DNA of 62,160 nucleotides from assembly GCA_002457315.1 (NCBI GenBank), contig NTKI01000008.1, forward strand, positions 1 to 62,160, given 5' to 3'. The notes under the pieces are model-generated. The model had not been told where the DNA came from. It saw only the letters and a list, made by a program, of their open reading frames with translations, and made no database searches. The stretch comes from Rhodothermaeota bacterium MED-G19. Its GTDB lineage: Bacteria > Bacteroidota > Bacteroidia > Cytophagales > MED-G16. This document shows, piece after piece, positions 45,757 to 54,664 of the stretch (the stretch's first letter is position 1; each line of letters opens with the position of its first letter). The translations under genes and the position numbers were made by a program.

Positions 45757-46818
45757 ATGAAACAAATATTTTTTACTCCAGGGCCATCAGAATTATTTTT
45801 TACAGTAGAAGAACACATTAAAAGCGGATTAAAAAACAATATTTACTCAGTATCTCACAGGAGTAATGAGTTTAAAATTATTTATGAGTCATGTGTCGAA
45901 AACCTAAATGAATTAATCAATATACCAGATGGATATCACGTGTCATTTTTATCTTCAGCAAATGAAATTTGGGAAAGATTAATTCAAAACTTAGTATTAA
46001 AGGATTCTGGTCATTTCATTAATGGATCATTTTCAAAAAAATTCTATGAATTTGCCTTACAAAATCATATTAATGCAAAATCATACATATTTGACAAGGA
46101 AGAGTACTCAACTGAAAACCTATCTCAAACACACGAATTATTATCTCTCTCATTAAATGAAACAAGCACTGGCATAATGTGTGATAAAGAAAAAATATCA
46201 GATATTCGATCAAAAGTAAATAAGTCATTAATTTCATTGGACTGTGTAAGTGGATTACCTTCGATTCCCTTTAATATTAAAGATGTTGATACTTTCTATT
46301 TTTCAGTACAAAAATGTTTTGGATTACCTTCTGGTCTTGGTGTATGGATTTATAATGATAAATGTTTAGATAAGTATCATGAATTAAAAGAAAAAAAAAT
46401 TACAGGAACATATCACTCACTAGGAAGATTACATAAGATGTCTTTAAAAAACCAGACACCAGAAACACCAAATGTGCTCGGAATATATGTTCTATCAAAG
46501 GTGTTAGAAGATATGAATAATATTGGATTAGAAACAATAATTAGGGACACAAACTATAAATCATCTTTAATTTATGACACAATTAATAAACATCCTGAAC
46601 TAGACATATTTATAAAAAATAAAAAAATTCAATCTAAAACTGTAATAGTAGCTACAACTAAAAAAGAAAGTACTAATTATATAGAAAGACTCAGAGAAAA
46701 AGGCCTTATAATAGGAAAAGGATATGATTCTGCAACAAATCAAATAAGAATTGCTAACTTTCCTACACATTCTAAAGAAGTTTTTGAGCTTCTTTGTGAT
46801 GAATTAAATAATATGTAA
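45757..46818 (+). CDS. class V aminotransferase, probable phosphoserine transaminase
   Basis: A 353-aa PLP-dependent class V aminotransferase. The PLP lysine is Lys186 in FYFSVQKCFGLPSG, and Asp162 is the likely ring-binding Asp. It starts FFTPGPSELFFTVEEH, closer to alanine-glyoxylate-type enzymes than to the classical SerC start (NFSAGP). Its place directly after serB and serA, 4 nt downstream, suggests it does the SerC step. The reaction is inferred from context; the fold is clear. Confidence 0.82.
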   Translation: MKQIFFTPGPSELFFTVEEHIKSGLKNNIYSVSHRSNEFKIIYESCVENLNELINIPDGYHVSFLSSANEIWERLIQNLVLKDSGHFINGSFSKKFYEFALQNHINAKSYIFDKEEYSTENLSQTHELLSLSLNETSTGIMCDKEKISDIRSKVNKSLISLDCVSGLPSIPFNIKDVDTFYFSVQKCFGLPSGLGVWIYNDKCLDKYHELKEKKITGTYHSLGRLHKMSLKNQTPETPNVLGIYVLSKVLEDMNNIGLETIIRDTNYKSSLIYDTINKHPELDIFIKNKKIQSKTVIVATTKKESTNYIERLREKGLIIGKGYDSATNQIRIANFPTHSKEVFELLCDELNNM

Positions 46819-47579
46819 TGAAAACATCTATAGTCACTGGTGGAGCAAGTGGAATTGGTCTAGAATTTGTGAAACTTCTACTGGAGGACAATTATAAAGT
46901 ATTCATTATAGATAATAACAAAAAAAATTTAGAAAATCTTGATAATAAACTAAAATCTAAAAATTTCGAATGTATCTACCAAGATATGAGTAAAACTAAA
47001 TCTCCCAAGAAGATATATGATAAACTTAAGAAAAAAAATATTGATATCTTAATTAACAATGCTGGCTTTGGAACATTTGGAAAGTTTTATAAAACAAAAT
47101 GGAAAATAGAGAAAAAGATGATTAACCTTCATGTTCTAAATACAACTCATCTCACAAAATTATTTTTAAAAGACATGGTCAAAAAAAATGATGGTAAAAT
47201 TTTAAATATTGCATCTGTAGCTGCTTTTCAACCTGGTCCACTAATGTCATTATATTATGCAACTAAAGCATTTATTTTGCATTTTACAGAAGCTATATCT
47301 AATGAGGTTAAAGATAAAAACATTAGCATATCAGTTTTATGTCCGGGACAAACTAAAACCAACTTCCAACAACATGTCTCGTCTAAGAAAAATAAAATAA
47401 ATTTTAATGCTGGCTGCCCAGTAAAAGTTGCAAAATATGGATATAAGGCTTTAAAGAATAATATTACAGTATCAGTTCCCGGACTAATTAATAACTTTGT
47501 TGTTTTCTTAGGAAGAATTTTACCTAGGTCAACCTCAACTAACCTTGTAAGATATATTCAAGAAAAAAATAGAGATTAA
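46818..47579 (+). CDS. SDR family oxidoreductase
   Basis: A 253-aa short-chain dehydrogenase. It has TGGASGIG at residues 7-14, NNAGFG, and the catalytic Ser plus YYATK tetrad (Tyr-x3-Lys). It resembles the DltE/YqjQ-like group of SDRs that act on unknown, perhaps lipid-related, substrates. Its start overlaps the aminotransferase stop by 1 nt. A link to serine metabolism is not evident. Confidence 0.88.
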   Translation: MKTSIVTGGASGIGLEFVKLLLEDNYKVFIIDNNKKNLENLDNKLKSKNFECIYQDMSKTKSPKKIYDKLKKKNIDILINNAGFGTFGKFYKTKWKIEKKMINLHVLNTTHLTKLFLKDMVKKNDGKILNIASVAAFQPGPLMSLYYATKAFILHFTEAISNEVKDKNISISVLCPGQTKTNFQQHVSSKKNKINFNAGCPVKVAKYGYKALKNNITVSVPGLINNFVVFLGRILPRSTSTNLVRYIQEKNRD

Positions 47580-47590
47580 TTTATCTTTAA

Positions 47591-49651
47591 ATGCCAAATT
47601 TTAATTTTACTATATCTCAAAGAATGGATAAGAATTTAATTAAAAATGAGATCAAAAAACTTAGAGAAGAAATTGATTATCATAATAAATTATACTATGA
47701 TGAAAGTGAAAATATAATTTCAGATTATGAGTATGATCAGAAAATGAATAGTCTCATTAATCTTGAAAAAAAATATCCAGAATTCAAGTCTTCTTCATCA
47801 CCTAGTATTAAAATTGGAGGCAACATAACAAAAGAATTTAAAACGTTTAAACATTCTGATAAAATGTTATCTCTTTCAAATACTTATTCAAATGAAGATT
47901 TAGATGAATATGATAAAAGATTAAAAAAAAATCTCAATAAAGAAAATATTGAGTATACATGCGAACTAAAATATGATGGAGTTGCCTTAAGTATATTATA
48001 TGAAAATGGGAAATTTAAAAGAGCAATTACAAGAGGCGATGGGAATTATGGTGATGACATTTCTAATAATGTACTTACCATAAGAACATTACCAATTAAA
48101 TTAAAAAATAATAAAAGCTCAAGTCTAGAAGTTAGAGGTGAAGCATTTATATCTAAAAGTGATTTTAAGAAGTTGAATGAGAAAAAGAAAGAAAGAAATG
48201 AACAATTATTCTCTAATCCCCGAAATACAGCCTCAGGGTCCCTTAAATTACAAGATTCAACGCAAGTAGCTAAAAGAAGAATTAATTGCTTCATTTACTC
48301 ATTAAATAGAGATTTTGAGGATATTATGACCCATGAAGAAAGTCTAAAATTCTTAAAAAATATTGGGTTTAATGTCCCTTCTACTTTTAAAAAATGTAAA
48401 AATATAAATGAAGTTAAAGATTATATTAATTATTGGGAATCTAGAAGACAAGGTCTTAATGTGGAAACAGATGGCATAGTTATAAAAGTTAATAATCTAG
48501 ATTATCAAAAAAAGCTTGGCAGTACTTCTAAAAGTCCAAGGTGGGCAATTGCATATAAGTATAAGGCAGAAAGTAAAGAAACAAGAATAAAAGACATCAT
48601 ATTTCAAGTAGGAAGAACTGGTGCAATAACCCCTGTTGCAATCCTTGAACCAGTACATATTGGTGGTTCGATAGTGAAAAGAGCATCCCTACATAATGCT
48701 AATGAAATAGAAAGGTTAGATATAAGACTAGGTGATTATGTGAATATTGAAAAAGGAGGAGAAATAATTCCAAAAATCACTTCAGTAGTTACCAAAAAAA
48801 GAAATCCTAAATCAGTTGTATTTGATTTTATAAGAAATTGTCCCTATTGTAAAAGTAAACTTTATGTAGAAAAGAATCAGGCAATACATTATTGTAAAAA
48901 TGATAGAATTTGTTTACCTCAAATATCCGGTAAAATCGAGCATTTTATAAGTAAAAACGCTATGGATATAGAAAATATAGGACCAGAAACAATAAAAGGA
49001 CTTATTAACAAAAACATTATAAATAACCCTTTTGATTTATATACTATAAAATATGATGATATTATCAATCTTGAATTCAAATTAAATCAAGATGATAAAA
49101 TAAGATCTCTCAAGAAAAAGTCTTGTAAAAACATCTTAGAAAGTATAGAAAAATCAAAGAAAAAATCATTCTCCAATTTACTTTTTGGACTAGGTATTCG
49201 TTATGTTGGAAAAACAACTGCTGAAAAATTAACAGCTCATTTTAAAAATATAGATAATTTAATAAGTGCTGATTTTAATGGAGTGATACAAGTTGATGAG
49301 GTTGGAGATAAAATAGCTGAAAGTATTATAAAATATTTCTCTGAAGAAGAAAATATTAAATTAGTAAATAACTTAAGAAAAGTCGGCTTAAATCTAAGAG
49401 AAGGATCAGATATCAAAAAGTCTAATAAACTAAATGGGATAAACTTTGTTATTTCAGGAAAATTTCTAAAATTTTCAAGAGAAAGTATACAAAATGAGAT
49501 AAAAATACATGGAGGTAAAGTTTCAAAATCTCTATCGTCTCAAACAACTTTTTTAATCGCAGGAGAAAACATGGGTCCAAAAAAGAAGATTAAGGCAAAC
49601 GATTTAAAGATTAAAATAATAAGTGAAGATGACTTTATCTCAATGATATGA
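47591..49651 (+). CDS. ligA: NAD-dependent DNA ligase
   Basis: A 686-aa ligase that seals nicks during replication and repair. The adenylation Lys127 is in CELKYDGVAL. An OB fold follows (about 330-410), then a four-Cys zinc finger (CPYCKSKLYVE...CKNDRIC), helix-hairpin-helix repeats and a C-terminal BRCT domain (from about 610). The start at 47591 gives twelve more residues than the E. coli start; the ATG at 47624 (MDKNLIKNEI) would match the family better. Either is possible. Confidence 0.95.
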   Translation: MPNFNFTISQRMDKNLIKNEIKKLREEIDYHNKLYYDESENIISDYEYDQKMNSLINLEKKYPEFKSSSSPSIKIGGNITKEFKTFKHSDKMLSLSNTYSNEDLDEYDKRLKKNLNKENIEYTCELKYDGVALSILYENGKFKRAITRGDGNYGDDISNNVLTIRTLPIKLKNNKSSSLEVRGEAFISKSDFKKLNEKKKERNEQLFSNPRNTASGSLKLQDSTQVAKRRINCFIYSLNRDFEDIMTHEESLKFLKNIGFNVPSTFKKCKNINEVKDYINYWESRRQGLNVETDGIVIKVNNLDYQKKLGSTSKSPRWAIAYKYKAESKETRIKDIIFQVGRTGAITPVAILEPVHIGGSIVKRASLHNANEIERLDIRLGDYVNIEKGGEIIPKITSVVTKKRNPKSVVFDFIRNCPYCKSKLYVEKNQAIHYCKNDRICLPQISGKIEHFISKNAMDIENIGPETIKGLINKNIINNPFDLYTIKYDDIINLEFKLNQDDKIRSLKKKSCKNILESIEKSKKKSFSNLLFGLGIRYVGKTTAEKLTAHFKNIDNLISADFNGVIQVDEVGDKIAESIIKYFSEEENIKLVNNLRKVGLNLREGSDIKKSNKLNGINFVISGKFLKFSRESIQNEIKIHGGKVSKSLSSQTTFLIAGENMGPKKKIKANDLKIKIISEDDFISMI

Positions 49652-50151
49652 AAATATTACTACCTACAATTAATAAAATAAATAATAAGAGACTTAAGAT
49701 AAATAGGGCGTCTATTAGTTATCCAAAATCTAATCATATTGGGATTCTTTATTCATATATTGATGAAAATAAACAAAAGGCAATAAATGAATTAGTAAAA
49801 AGTTTAAAAAAAGATGGTAAAAAAGTTGATTTGTTACCTGCAATAACTAAAAAAAACGCTGACAATAGATATTTTAAAACATTTAAAATTAATGATATCA
49901 ATACTTTTGGAAAATGGAAAAATAACAATGTTAATTTATTTATTTACCAACAATATGATTTTATTATTTACCCAGATCTTAAACTTATCCCAGAAATGGA
50001 GAATATTTTAATAAAGTCATATACTAAATGTAGAGTTGGATTTATTGAAAATAAAACTAATATTTTTGAGATGATTTTGAAATCTGATTTAGAATTTGAT
50101 ATTGATCATAGACTAACTAAACTCTATAAATACTTAATAAAGTTAAAATAA
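49648..50151 (+). CDS. DUF6913-like protein
   Basis: A 167-aa lysine-rich soluble protein, likely the DUF6913 family of Bacteroidota, which is often found beside ligA. IGILYSYIDENKQKAINELV and DFIIYPDLKLIPEMENILI are the recognisable parts. The family has no known role. It overlaps ligA by 4 nt. Confidence 0.7.
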   Translation: MKILLPTINKINNKRLKINRASISYPKSNHIGILYSYIDENKQKAINELVKSLKKDGKKVDLLPAITKKNADNRYFKTFKINDINTFGKWKNNNVNLFIYQQYDFIIYPDLKLIPEMENILIKSYTKCRVGFIENKTNIFEMILKSDLEFDIDHRLTKLYKYLIKLK

Positions 50152-50152
50152 A

Positions 50153-50179
50153 AAAGGCGGTTATAAAATAACCACCTTT
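50153..50179. terminator. hairpin terminator between convergent genes
   Basis: AAAGGCGGTTAT (50153-50164) pairs with ATAACCACCTTT (50168-50179) with one mismatch and a 3-nt loop. On the minus strand the stem is followed by TTTTTATTTT, a normal U-tract, so it should end the Hc1-like gene. It is the only clear intrinsic terminator that I find in the window. Confidence 0.7.
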
Positions 50180-50205
50180 AATATTAAAAAACTTTTTTTT
50201 GGTAA

Positions 50206-50382
50206 TTAAGAAGCGTTTTTCTTAGCCTGAACTTCTTTTCTAACATCTTGAGCCCAAACTTTAAGAGCTTGCATTCCTTTTCTTACTCTAGTTCCAGCTG
50301 CTTTATTTCCTTTATCATAAAATTTTGCAAAATCAGGACCTAAATCATTTACTAGGTTAGATAATTCATCGTATCTACTCAT
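50206..50382 (-). CDS. Hc1-like histone H1 family mini-protein
   Basis: A 58-aa protein, shorter than many ORF cut-offs. It reads MSRYDELSNLVNDLGPDFAK and continues FYDKGNKAAGTRVRKGMQAL, which I recognise as the small histone H1/Hc1-like family of Flavobacteriia. It is basic with an amphipathic helix and may bind DNA. It ends in KKNAS and has its own terminator hairpin. Start and stop are certain in frame. Confidence 0.85.
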   Translation of the reverse strand: MSRYDELSNLVNDLGPDFAKFYDKGNKAAGTRVRKGMQALKVWAQDVRKEVQAKKNAS

Positions 50383-50473
50383 CTTATATAAATTTAAATT
50401 AAAAATAGTACTGAGTCCAATTTAAGTAAAAAAAGCTAATAATTCTACTAGATAGGGGCGTTTTTTAATGATT

Positions 50474-51724
50474 TTATGATAAAATCGCTCCTTTTTCACC
50501 CATTTCTTGATAAATTCCCTTATCAAGCTTCATTTTTACCTCTTTAAATGTATCAATTGTCATTTTAACATCCTCCAGAGTATGTGATGCTGTCGGAATA
50601 ATTCTTAACATTATAATACCTTTTGGCACAACAGGATAAATAACTCCAGAACAGAAAATACTATATTCTGATCTTAAATCTTTTATTAAATTGGTACATG
50701 CATAAACATCTCCCTTAAGAATGATTGGAGTTACTGGAGACTGTGTAGTGCCAATATTAAATCCATTCTCTTTTAAACCTCTTTGAATTGAATTTACGAT
50801 TTCCCATAACTTTTCTTTGAAAGAAGGGTTAGATCTAATTAATTCTAACCTTTTTAAGTTACCAATCACTAATGGCATAGGTAATGATTTAGCAAAAATT
50901 TGAGATCTAAGCTTATATCTCAGATTATCAATAATATCAGCATCTCCTGAAACAAAAGCACCAATACTAGCCATTGACTTTGCAAAAGTTGAGAAAAACA
51001 AATCAATTCCGTCTTGAACACCTTGTTCCTCACCACTACCAGCACCAGTTTTTCCCATAGTACCAAATCCATGAGCATCGTCAACAAATAGTCTAAAATT
51101 GTAATCATTTTTTAGTGAAACTATTGAGGATAAATCCCCCATATCTCCAGACATACCAAAAACTCCCTCGGTAATAACTAAAATTCCTCCACCTGTTTCT
51201 TTAACAATTTTTTTTGCTCTTTCTAATTGACTCTTTAAGTTATCAATATCATTATGAGGGTATACAAATCTTTTACCAATATGCATTCTTAAACCATCAA
51301 TTATACATGCATGACATTCAGAATCATAAACAACTACATCTTTTCTGTCAAGAAGAGCATCTACAATAGATAAAACACCTTGGTATCCATAATTCAGTAA
51401 AATAGTATCTTCTTTTTGTACAAATTCAGACAATTCTTTTTCTAGTCTTTCGTGATGCACTGAATTACCTGACATCATTCTTGCACCCATTGGATATGAT
51501 AAACCCCAATCTTTAGCTGCCTGAGCATCAGCTTCTCTTACTTCGGGATGATTAGCAAGTCCCAAGTAATTATTTAGACTCCAATTCAAGACATTTTTTC
51601 CTTTGAATTTCATCCTTGGACCAATTTCACCTTCCAACATAGGAAACATGTAATAATTATCATCAATATGAGAATATGCACCTAAAGGGCCTTTTTCTTT
51701 TAGAATTTTTTCAAATAAATCCAT
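50474..51724 (-). CDS. alpha-oxoamine synthase (serine palmitoyltransferase-like)
   Basis: A 416-aa PLP enzyme of the alpha-oxoamine synthase family (serine palmitoyltransferase, 2-amino-3-ketobutyrate CoA ligase, AONS). PLP Lys249 is in FFSTFAKSMASIGAF; Asp216 and His218 are in VDDAHGFG. The TFAKSMASIG form is common in Flavobacteriia, where such enzymes may begin sphingolipid or sulfonolipid synthesis. The amino acid used (serine, cysteate or glycine) cannot be read. Its own -7 box lies 24 nt upstream. Confidence 0.86.
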   Translation of the reverse strand: MDLFEKILKEKGPLGAYSHIDDNYYMFPMLEGEIGPRMKFKGKNVLNWSLNNYLGLANHPEVREADAQAAKDWGLSYPMGARMMSGNSVHHERLEKELSEFVQKEDTILLNYGYQGVLSIVDALLDRKDVVVYDSECHACIIDGLRMHIGKRFVYPHNDIDNLKSQLERAKKIVKETGGGILVITEGVFGMSGDMGDLSSIVSLKNDYNFRLFVDDAHGFGTMGKTGAGSGEEQGVQDGIDLFFSTFAKSMASIGAFVSGDADIIDNLRYKLRSQIFAKSLPMPLVIGNLKRLELIRSNPSFKEKLWEIVNSIQRGLKENGFNIGTTQSPVTPIILKGDVYACTNLIKDLRSEYSIFCSGVIYPVVPKGIIMLRIIPTASHTLEDVKMTIDTFKEVKMKLDKGIYQEMGEKGAILS

Positions 51725-51747
51725 AAGTATATTGTATTATATATTTG

Positions 51748-51755
51748 CAAAAATA
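51748..51755 (-). promoter_or_regulatory. -7 element for the oxoamine synthase
   Basis: CAAAAATA reads TATTTTTG on the minus strand, an exact TAnnTTTG. Directly before it on the plus strand is TATATTTG (51740-51747), so two -7 boxes lie back to back, one facing each way. No plus-strand gene follows nearby. Confidence 0.45.
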
Positions 51756-51795
51756 ATAAGTAATGATTGAATTATTAAAGAGATGAGTAAAATGT

Positions 51796-53136
51796 TTATG
51801 AGCCAATTCTAATGGTAACCCCACCCTCACTTTTACCTTCGGAACTATCAACTTTCTTATCATCAACTTTGGTAACATTTACCTTAGAGTCTTCTTTTAG
51901 TTTTTGAGAAATAGCTATATATGGACCACTTATAACCTTATCATTTTCATTTAGTCCAGAAAGTACTTCAATGTTCTCAAAATCGCTTATACCAGTGGTT
52001 ACCTCTATCATTTCTGCCTTGCCATTGTTATCAATAAATACAATTTGTTTAATAGACTCATTCCCAAGACTATCTTTTTCATTTTTTGTTGTTACTGATG
52101 ATATAGGCACTAGTAATATTTGATCTTTTTCTTGAGTAATTATTTCAACGCTTGCAGTCATACCTGGTTTAAATGGATTTTTTATTCCTTCTTCAATAGT
52201 TAGCTTATTATATGATTCATTTATCACTCTAATCTTTACTTTGAATTCTGTGACAGCATCAGGAGAAGGTTTAGGGTTTGCTGTACTGGCAATTTCAGTG
52301 ACTATTCCCTTAAAAACTTGATCATAAGTATTGTAAGCATCTACATCAATATTTGTTGTATCGCCAATTTCAACCCTTACTATATCATTTTCATTAACGT
52401 CAACTCTAACTTCCATAATGGATAAATCTGCAATCCTAAGAAGTTCAGTACCAGCCATTTGAGATGTACCAACTACTCTCTCCCCAAGTTCAACACTTAG
52501 AAGAGAAACTGTACCGGTCATAGGAGCAACTATACTAGTTTTTCTTAAATTTTCTTCAGATTCATCAACTGTAGCTTTTGCACTTCTCACAACGTATTCA
52601 CTTGCTTTTACACTTTGCTTACTAGATTCTAAATCTTGTGTTGATACTTTAAAGTTTGTTTCAGCTATTTCATATTCAGAGTCTGAGATAACATTCTGCT
52701 CAAACAAAGATTTTTGTCTATTAAACTCTAGTTTTGATCTTAAAAATTGAGCTTCTGACCTTGATAGATTAGATCTAGAACTAGATAGATTAGCTCTAAC
52801 TTGATTATAGTTAGCTTTTGCTCTTTCTAAAGCATTTATAAAATTATCAGGTCTAATTTTTACTAAAAGCTTTCCTTCATCTACAAAATCACCTTCCATT
52901 ATCGTGAGTTCTATAATCTCACCAGGAACTTCAGGACTAACTCTAACTTCAACCTCGGGTTGAATTTCACCAGATGCAGTGACTAATTCAATTATTTTAC
53001 CCTTTTTTGCAGTCATTACCTGTACGTCAATAGGTTTTATTCCACCTATCCATCCTAATCTTTGACCAACAGTAATTCCTAAAATTCCTGCAATAACTAT
53101 TGAACCAATTATTAATAATATTTTTTTATTTTTCAT
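51796..53136 (-). CDS. HlyD/MacA-family periplasmic adaptor
   Basis: A 446-aa membrane-fusion protein with an N-terminal anchor helix (about 5-22). Lipoyl-like halves (ELTIMEGDFVDEGKLLVKI; TSIVAPMTGTVSLLSVELG) flank a coiled coil of about 100 residues, followed by beta-barrel domains. It resembles MacA-type adaptors of ABC exporters. It lies 3 nt after a TolC gene, but no ABC permease follows; the next gene is the oxoamine synthase. The inner-membrane partner must be elsewhere. Confidence 0.9.
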   Translation of the reverse strand: MKNKKILLIIGSIVIAGILGITVGQRLGWIGGIKPIDVQVMTAKKGKIIELVTASGEIQPEVEVRVSPEVPGEIIELTIMEGDFVDEGKLLVKIRPDNFINALERAKANYNQVRANLSSSRSNLSRSEAQFLRSKLEFNRQKSLFEQNVISDSEYEIAETNFKVSTQDLESSKQSVKASEYVVRSAKATVDESEENLRKTSIVAPMTGTVSLLSVELGERVVGTSQMAGTELLRIADLSIMEVRVDVNENDIVRVEIGDTTNIDVDAYNTYDQVFKGIVTEIASTANPKPSPDAVTEFKVKIRVINESYNKLTIEEGIKNPFKPGMTASVEIITQEKDQILLVPISSVTTKNEKDSLGNESIKQIVFIDNNGKAEMIEVTTGISDFENIEVLSGLNENDKVISGPYIAISQKLKEDSKVNVTKVDDKKVDSSEGKSEGGVTIRIGS

Positions 53137-53139
53137 GTC

Positions 53140-54582
53140 CTAAAATGTTAATTTTTTACCTTGATAAAAGTCCAATACTTTTAATTTAAAAATATAATCA
53201 TATTTTGAAGATAATAAATCATTTGATGCTCTGACTAGATTATTGTTTGAAATCTGATATTCCGTGTAATTTATTGACCCTAAATTATATTGACTTTTTA
53301 TAATTCTAAATGATTCTTCAAGAGCTCTAACCTGCTTTAGCGATGCTGCGTAAGATTTAGATGCAGCAAGCGCATCATTAAATGATGTCTCAATAGTTTG
53401 TCTAACTTGATTTCTCGCCTCTATAACATTTATATCAGCAAGTTCTTTATTTAGCTTCGCTCTCTTAATATTAGCAGATGTCTGATATCTATTAAATATT
53501 GGAATTGAAATTGAAAATGTGAGAGATTTACTTAAATAATCTTTCCATTGTTCAATTAGCGTAAAGTCTTTATCTGACCCAACAACATTCGGCACTAATG
53601 ATAATGAAGAAACAGTTTCTAAAGGGTTATTAGTAAGATACCCAATGGTAGTAGGTTGCATTGTAAACCCATCATAGAATTCTCTCTGTCTATTAGCAAA
53701 ACTTGAGTAGTTAGAACTAAAGCTAGAAGATACACTTAAAGAAGGGTATCTACCACTTCTTGATATCTTTAAATCATAAAGGCTAGATTTTGCGTTTTTT
53801 TCAGCACTTTTTATCTCTGGAAGGACATTAATTGCTACCTCATAAATATTATTTGGATTAGATTCTATTACAGTTGATGGAGATAATTCAACATTAGGTT
53901 TAACTATCTTAATCTCTTTGTTAGTTTCAAGTAATAACAACTGTTTTAGTTGTAAAATAGATAATCTATAATTATTCTCTTGTTGAATTAAACTTAGTTC
54001 ATCACCAGCTAACTGGGCTTCTAAATTAAGTTTATTAATTACTGGAATTGAACCAGCATCAACTAATTTAGATGTTCTACTTAATTGTTCTTGAGTTGAC
54101 TGAACTTGAAATCTAGCATTATCTAGTCTATCTGTATTTAATAATACATTTAGGTAGGAACTAACAACACTAAGCATAACATTATTTCTTGTGTTTTCTA
54201 AATCAAAAACACTCTTTTCTAATAAAGTTTTTGATTTCTTAATATTATTACGAACAGAAAAGCCAGAAAAAATATTCATATTAGATGAAGCACTAACTCC
54301 AGAGAAACTAGAATTATTAGAAATAAAGGTATTAGTAGTAGGGTCAATAGATCTACCATAATTATTCCCATAATTTGAAAATAAATTTAATGTAGGTACC
54401 TGTTGTAATAAAGACTGATTGTACCCTACTTTTTGAATTTGCTCATTAATAATACTTCTTTTTAATTGTAAATTATTTTCAAGAGCTATTTCAAGACACT
54501 GTTGCAAATCCAATTCAAGGTATTTATTTGACTGTGAATGAAGATTAAAGGAAATAAAAAAAACTAATAAAATTCTTAACAT
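53140..54582 (-). CDS. TolC family outer membrane protein (second copy)
   Basis: A 480-aa outer membrane channel with signal peptide (about 1-16) and two TolC repeats, ending ASNDLLSSKYDYIFKLKVLD. It differs clearly from the TolC at 12531-13871. It pairs with the adaptor directly downstream. Its promoter is probably the -7 box at 54631-54638. Confidence 0.92.
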   Translation of the reverse strand: MLRILLVFFISFNLHSQSNKYLELDLQQCLEIALENNLQLKRSIINEQIQKVGYNQSLLQQVPTLNLFSNYGNNYGRSIDPTTNTFISNNSSFSGVSASSNMNIFSGFSVRNNIKKSKTLLEKSVFDLENTRNNVMLSVVSSYLNVLLNTDRLDNARFQVQSTQEQLSRTSKLVDAGSIPVINKLNLEAQLAGDELSLIQQENNYRLSILQLKQLLLLETNKEIKIVKPNVELSPSTVIESNPNNIYEVAINVLPEIKSAEKNAKSSLYDLKISRSGRYPSLSVSSSFSSNYSSFANRQREFYDGFTMQPTTIGYLTNNPLETVSSLSLVPNVVGSDKDFTLIEQWKDYLSKSLTFSISIPIFNRYQTSANIKRAKLNKELADINVIEARNQVRQTIETSFNDALAASKSYAASLKQVRALEESFRIIKSQYNLGSINYTEYQISNNNLVRASNDLLSSKYDYIFKLKVLDFYQGKKLTF

Positions 54583-54630
54583 ATATAAATTTGATGTTTT
54601 TAATTATTATTTCTTGCTTTTAAAGCGATG

Positions 54631-54638
54631 CAAATATA
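54631..54638 (-). promoter_or_regulatory. -7 element for tolC-adaptor pair
   Basis: CAAATATA reads TATATTTG on the minus strand, an exact TAnnTTTG, 48 nt before the TolC start. The nearest TTG on that strand is only 12 nt upstream. Confidence 0.4.
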
Positions 54639-54664
54639 TGATTTAGTAGGCAATGAAAAAATAA

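Noticed and set aside
50470-50486. Hairpin at the oxoamine synthase stop as a terminator
   Set aside because: A 7-bp stem with a 3-nt loop, followed on the minus strand by an A-run, not a U-run.
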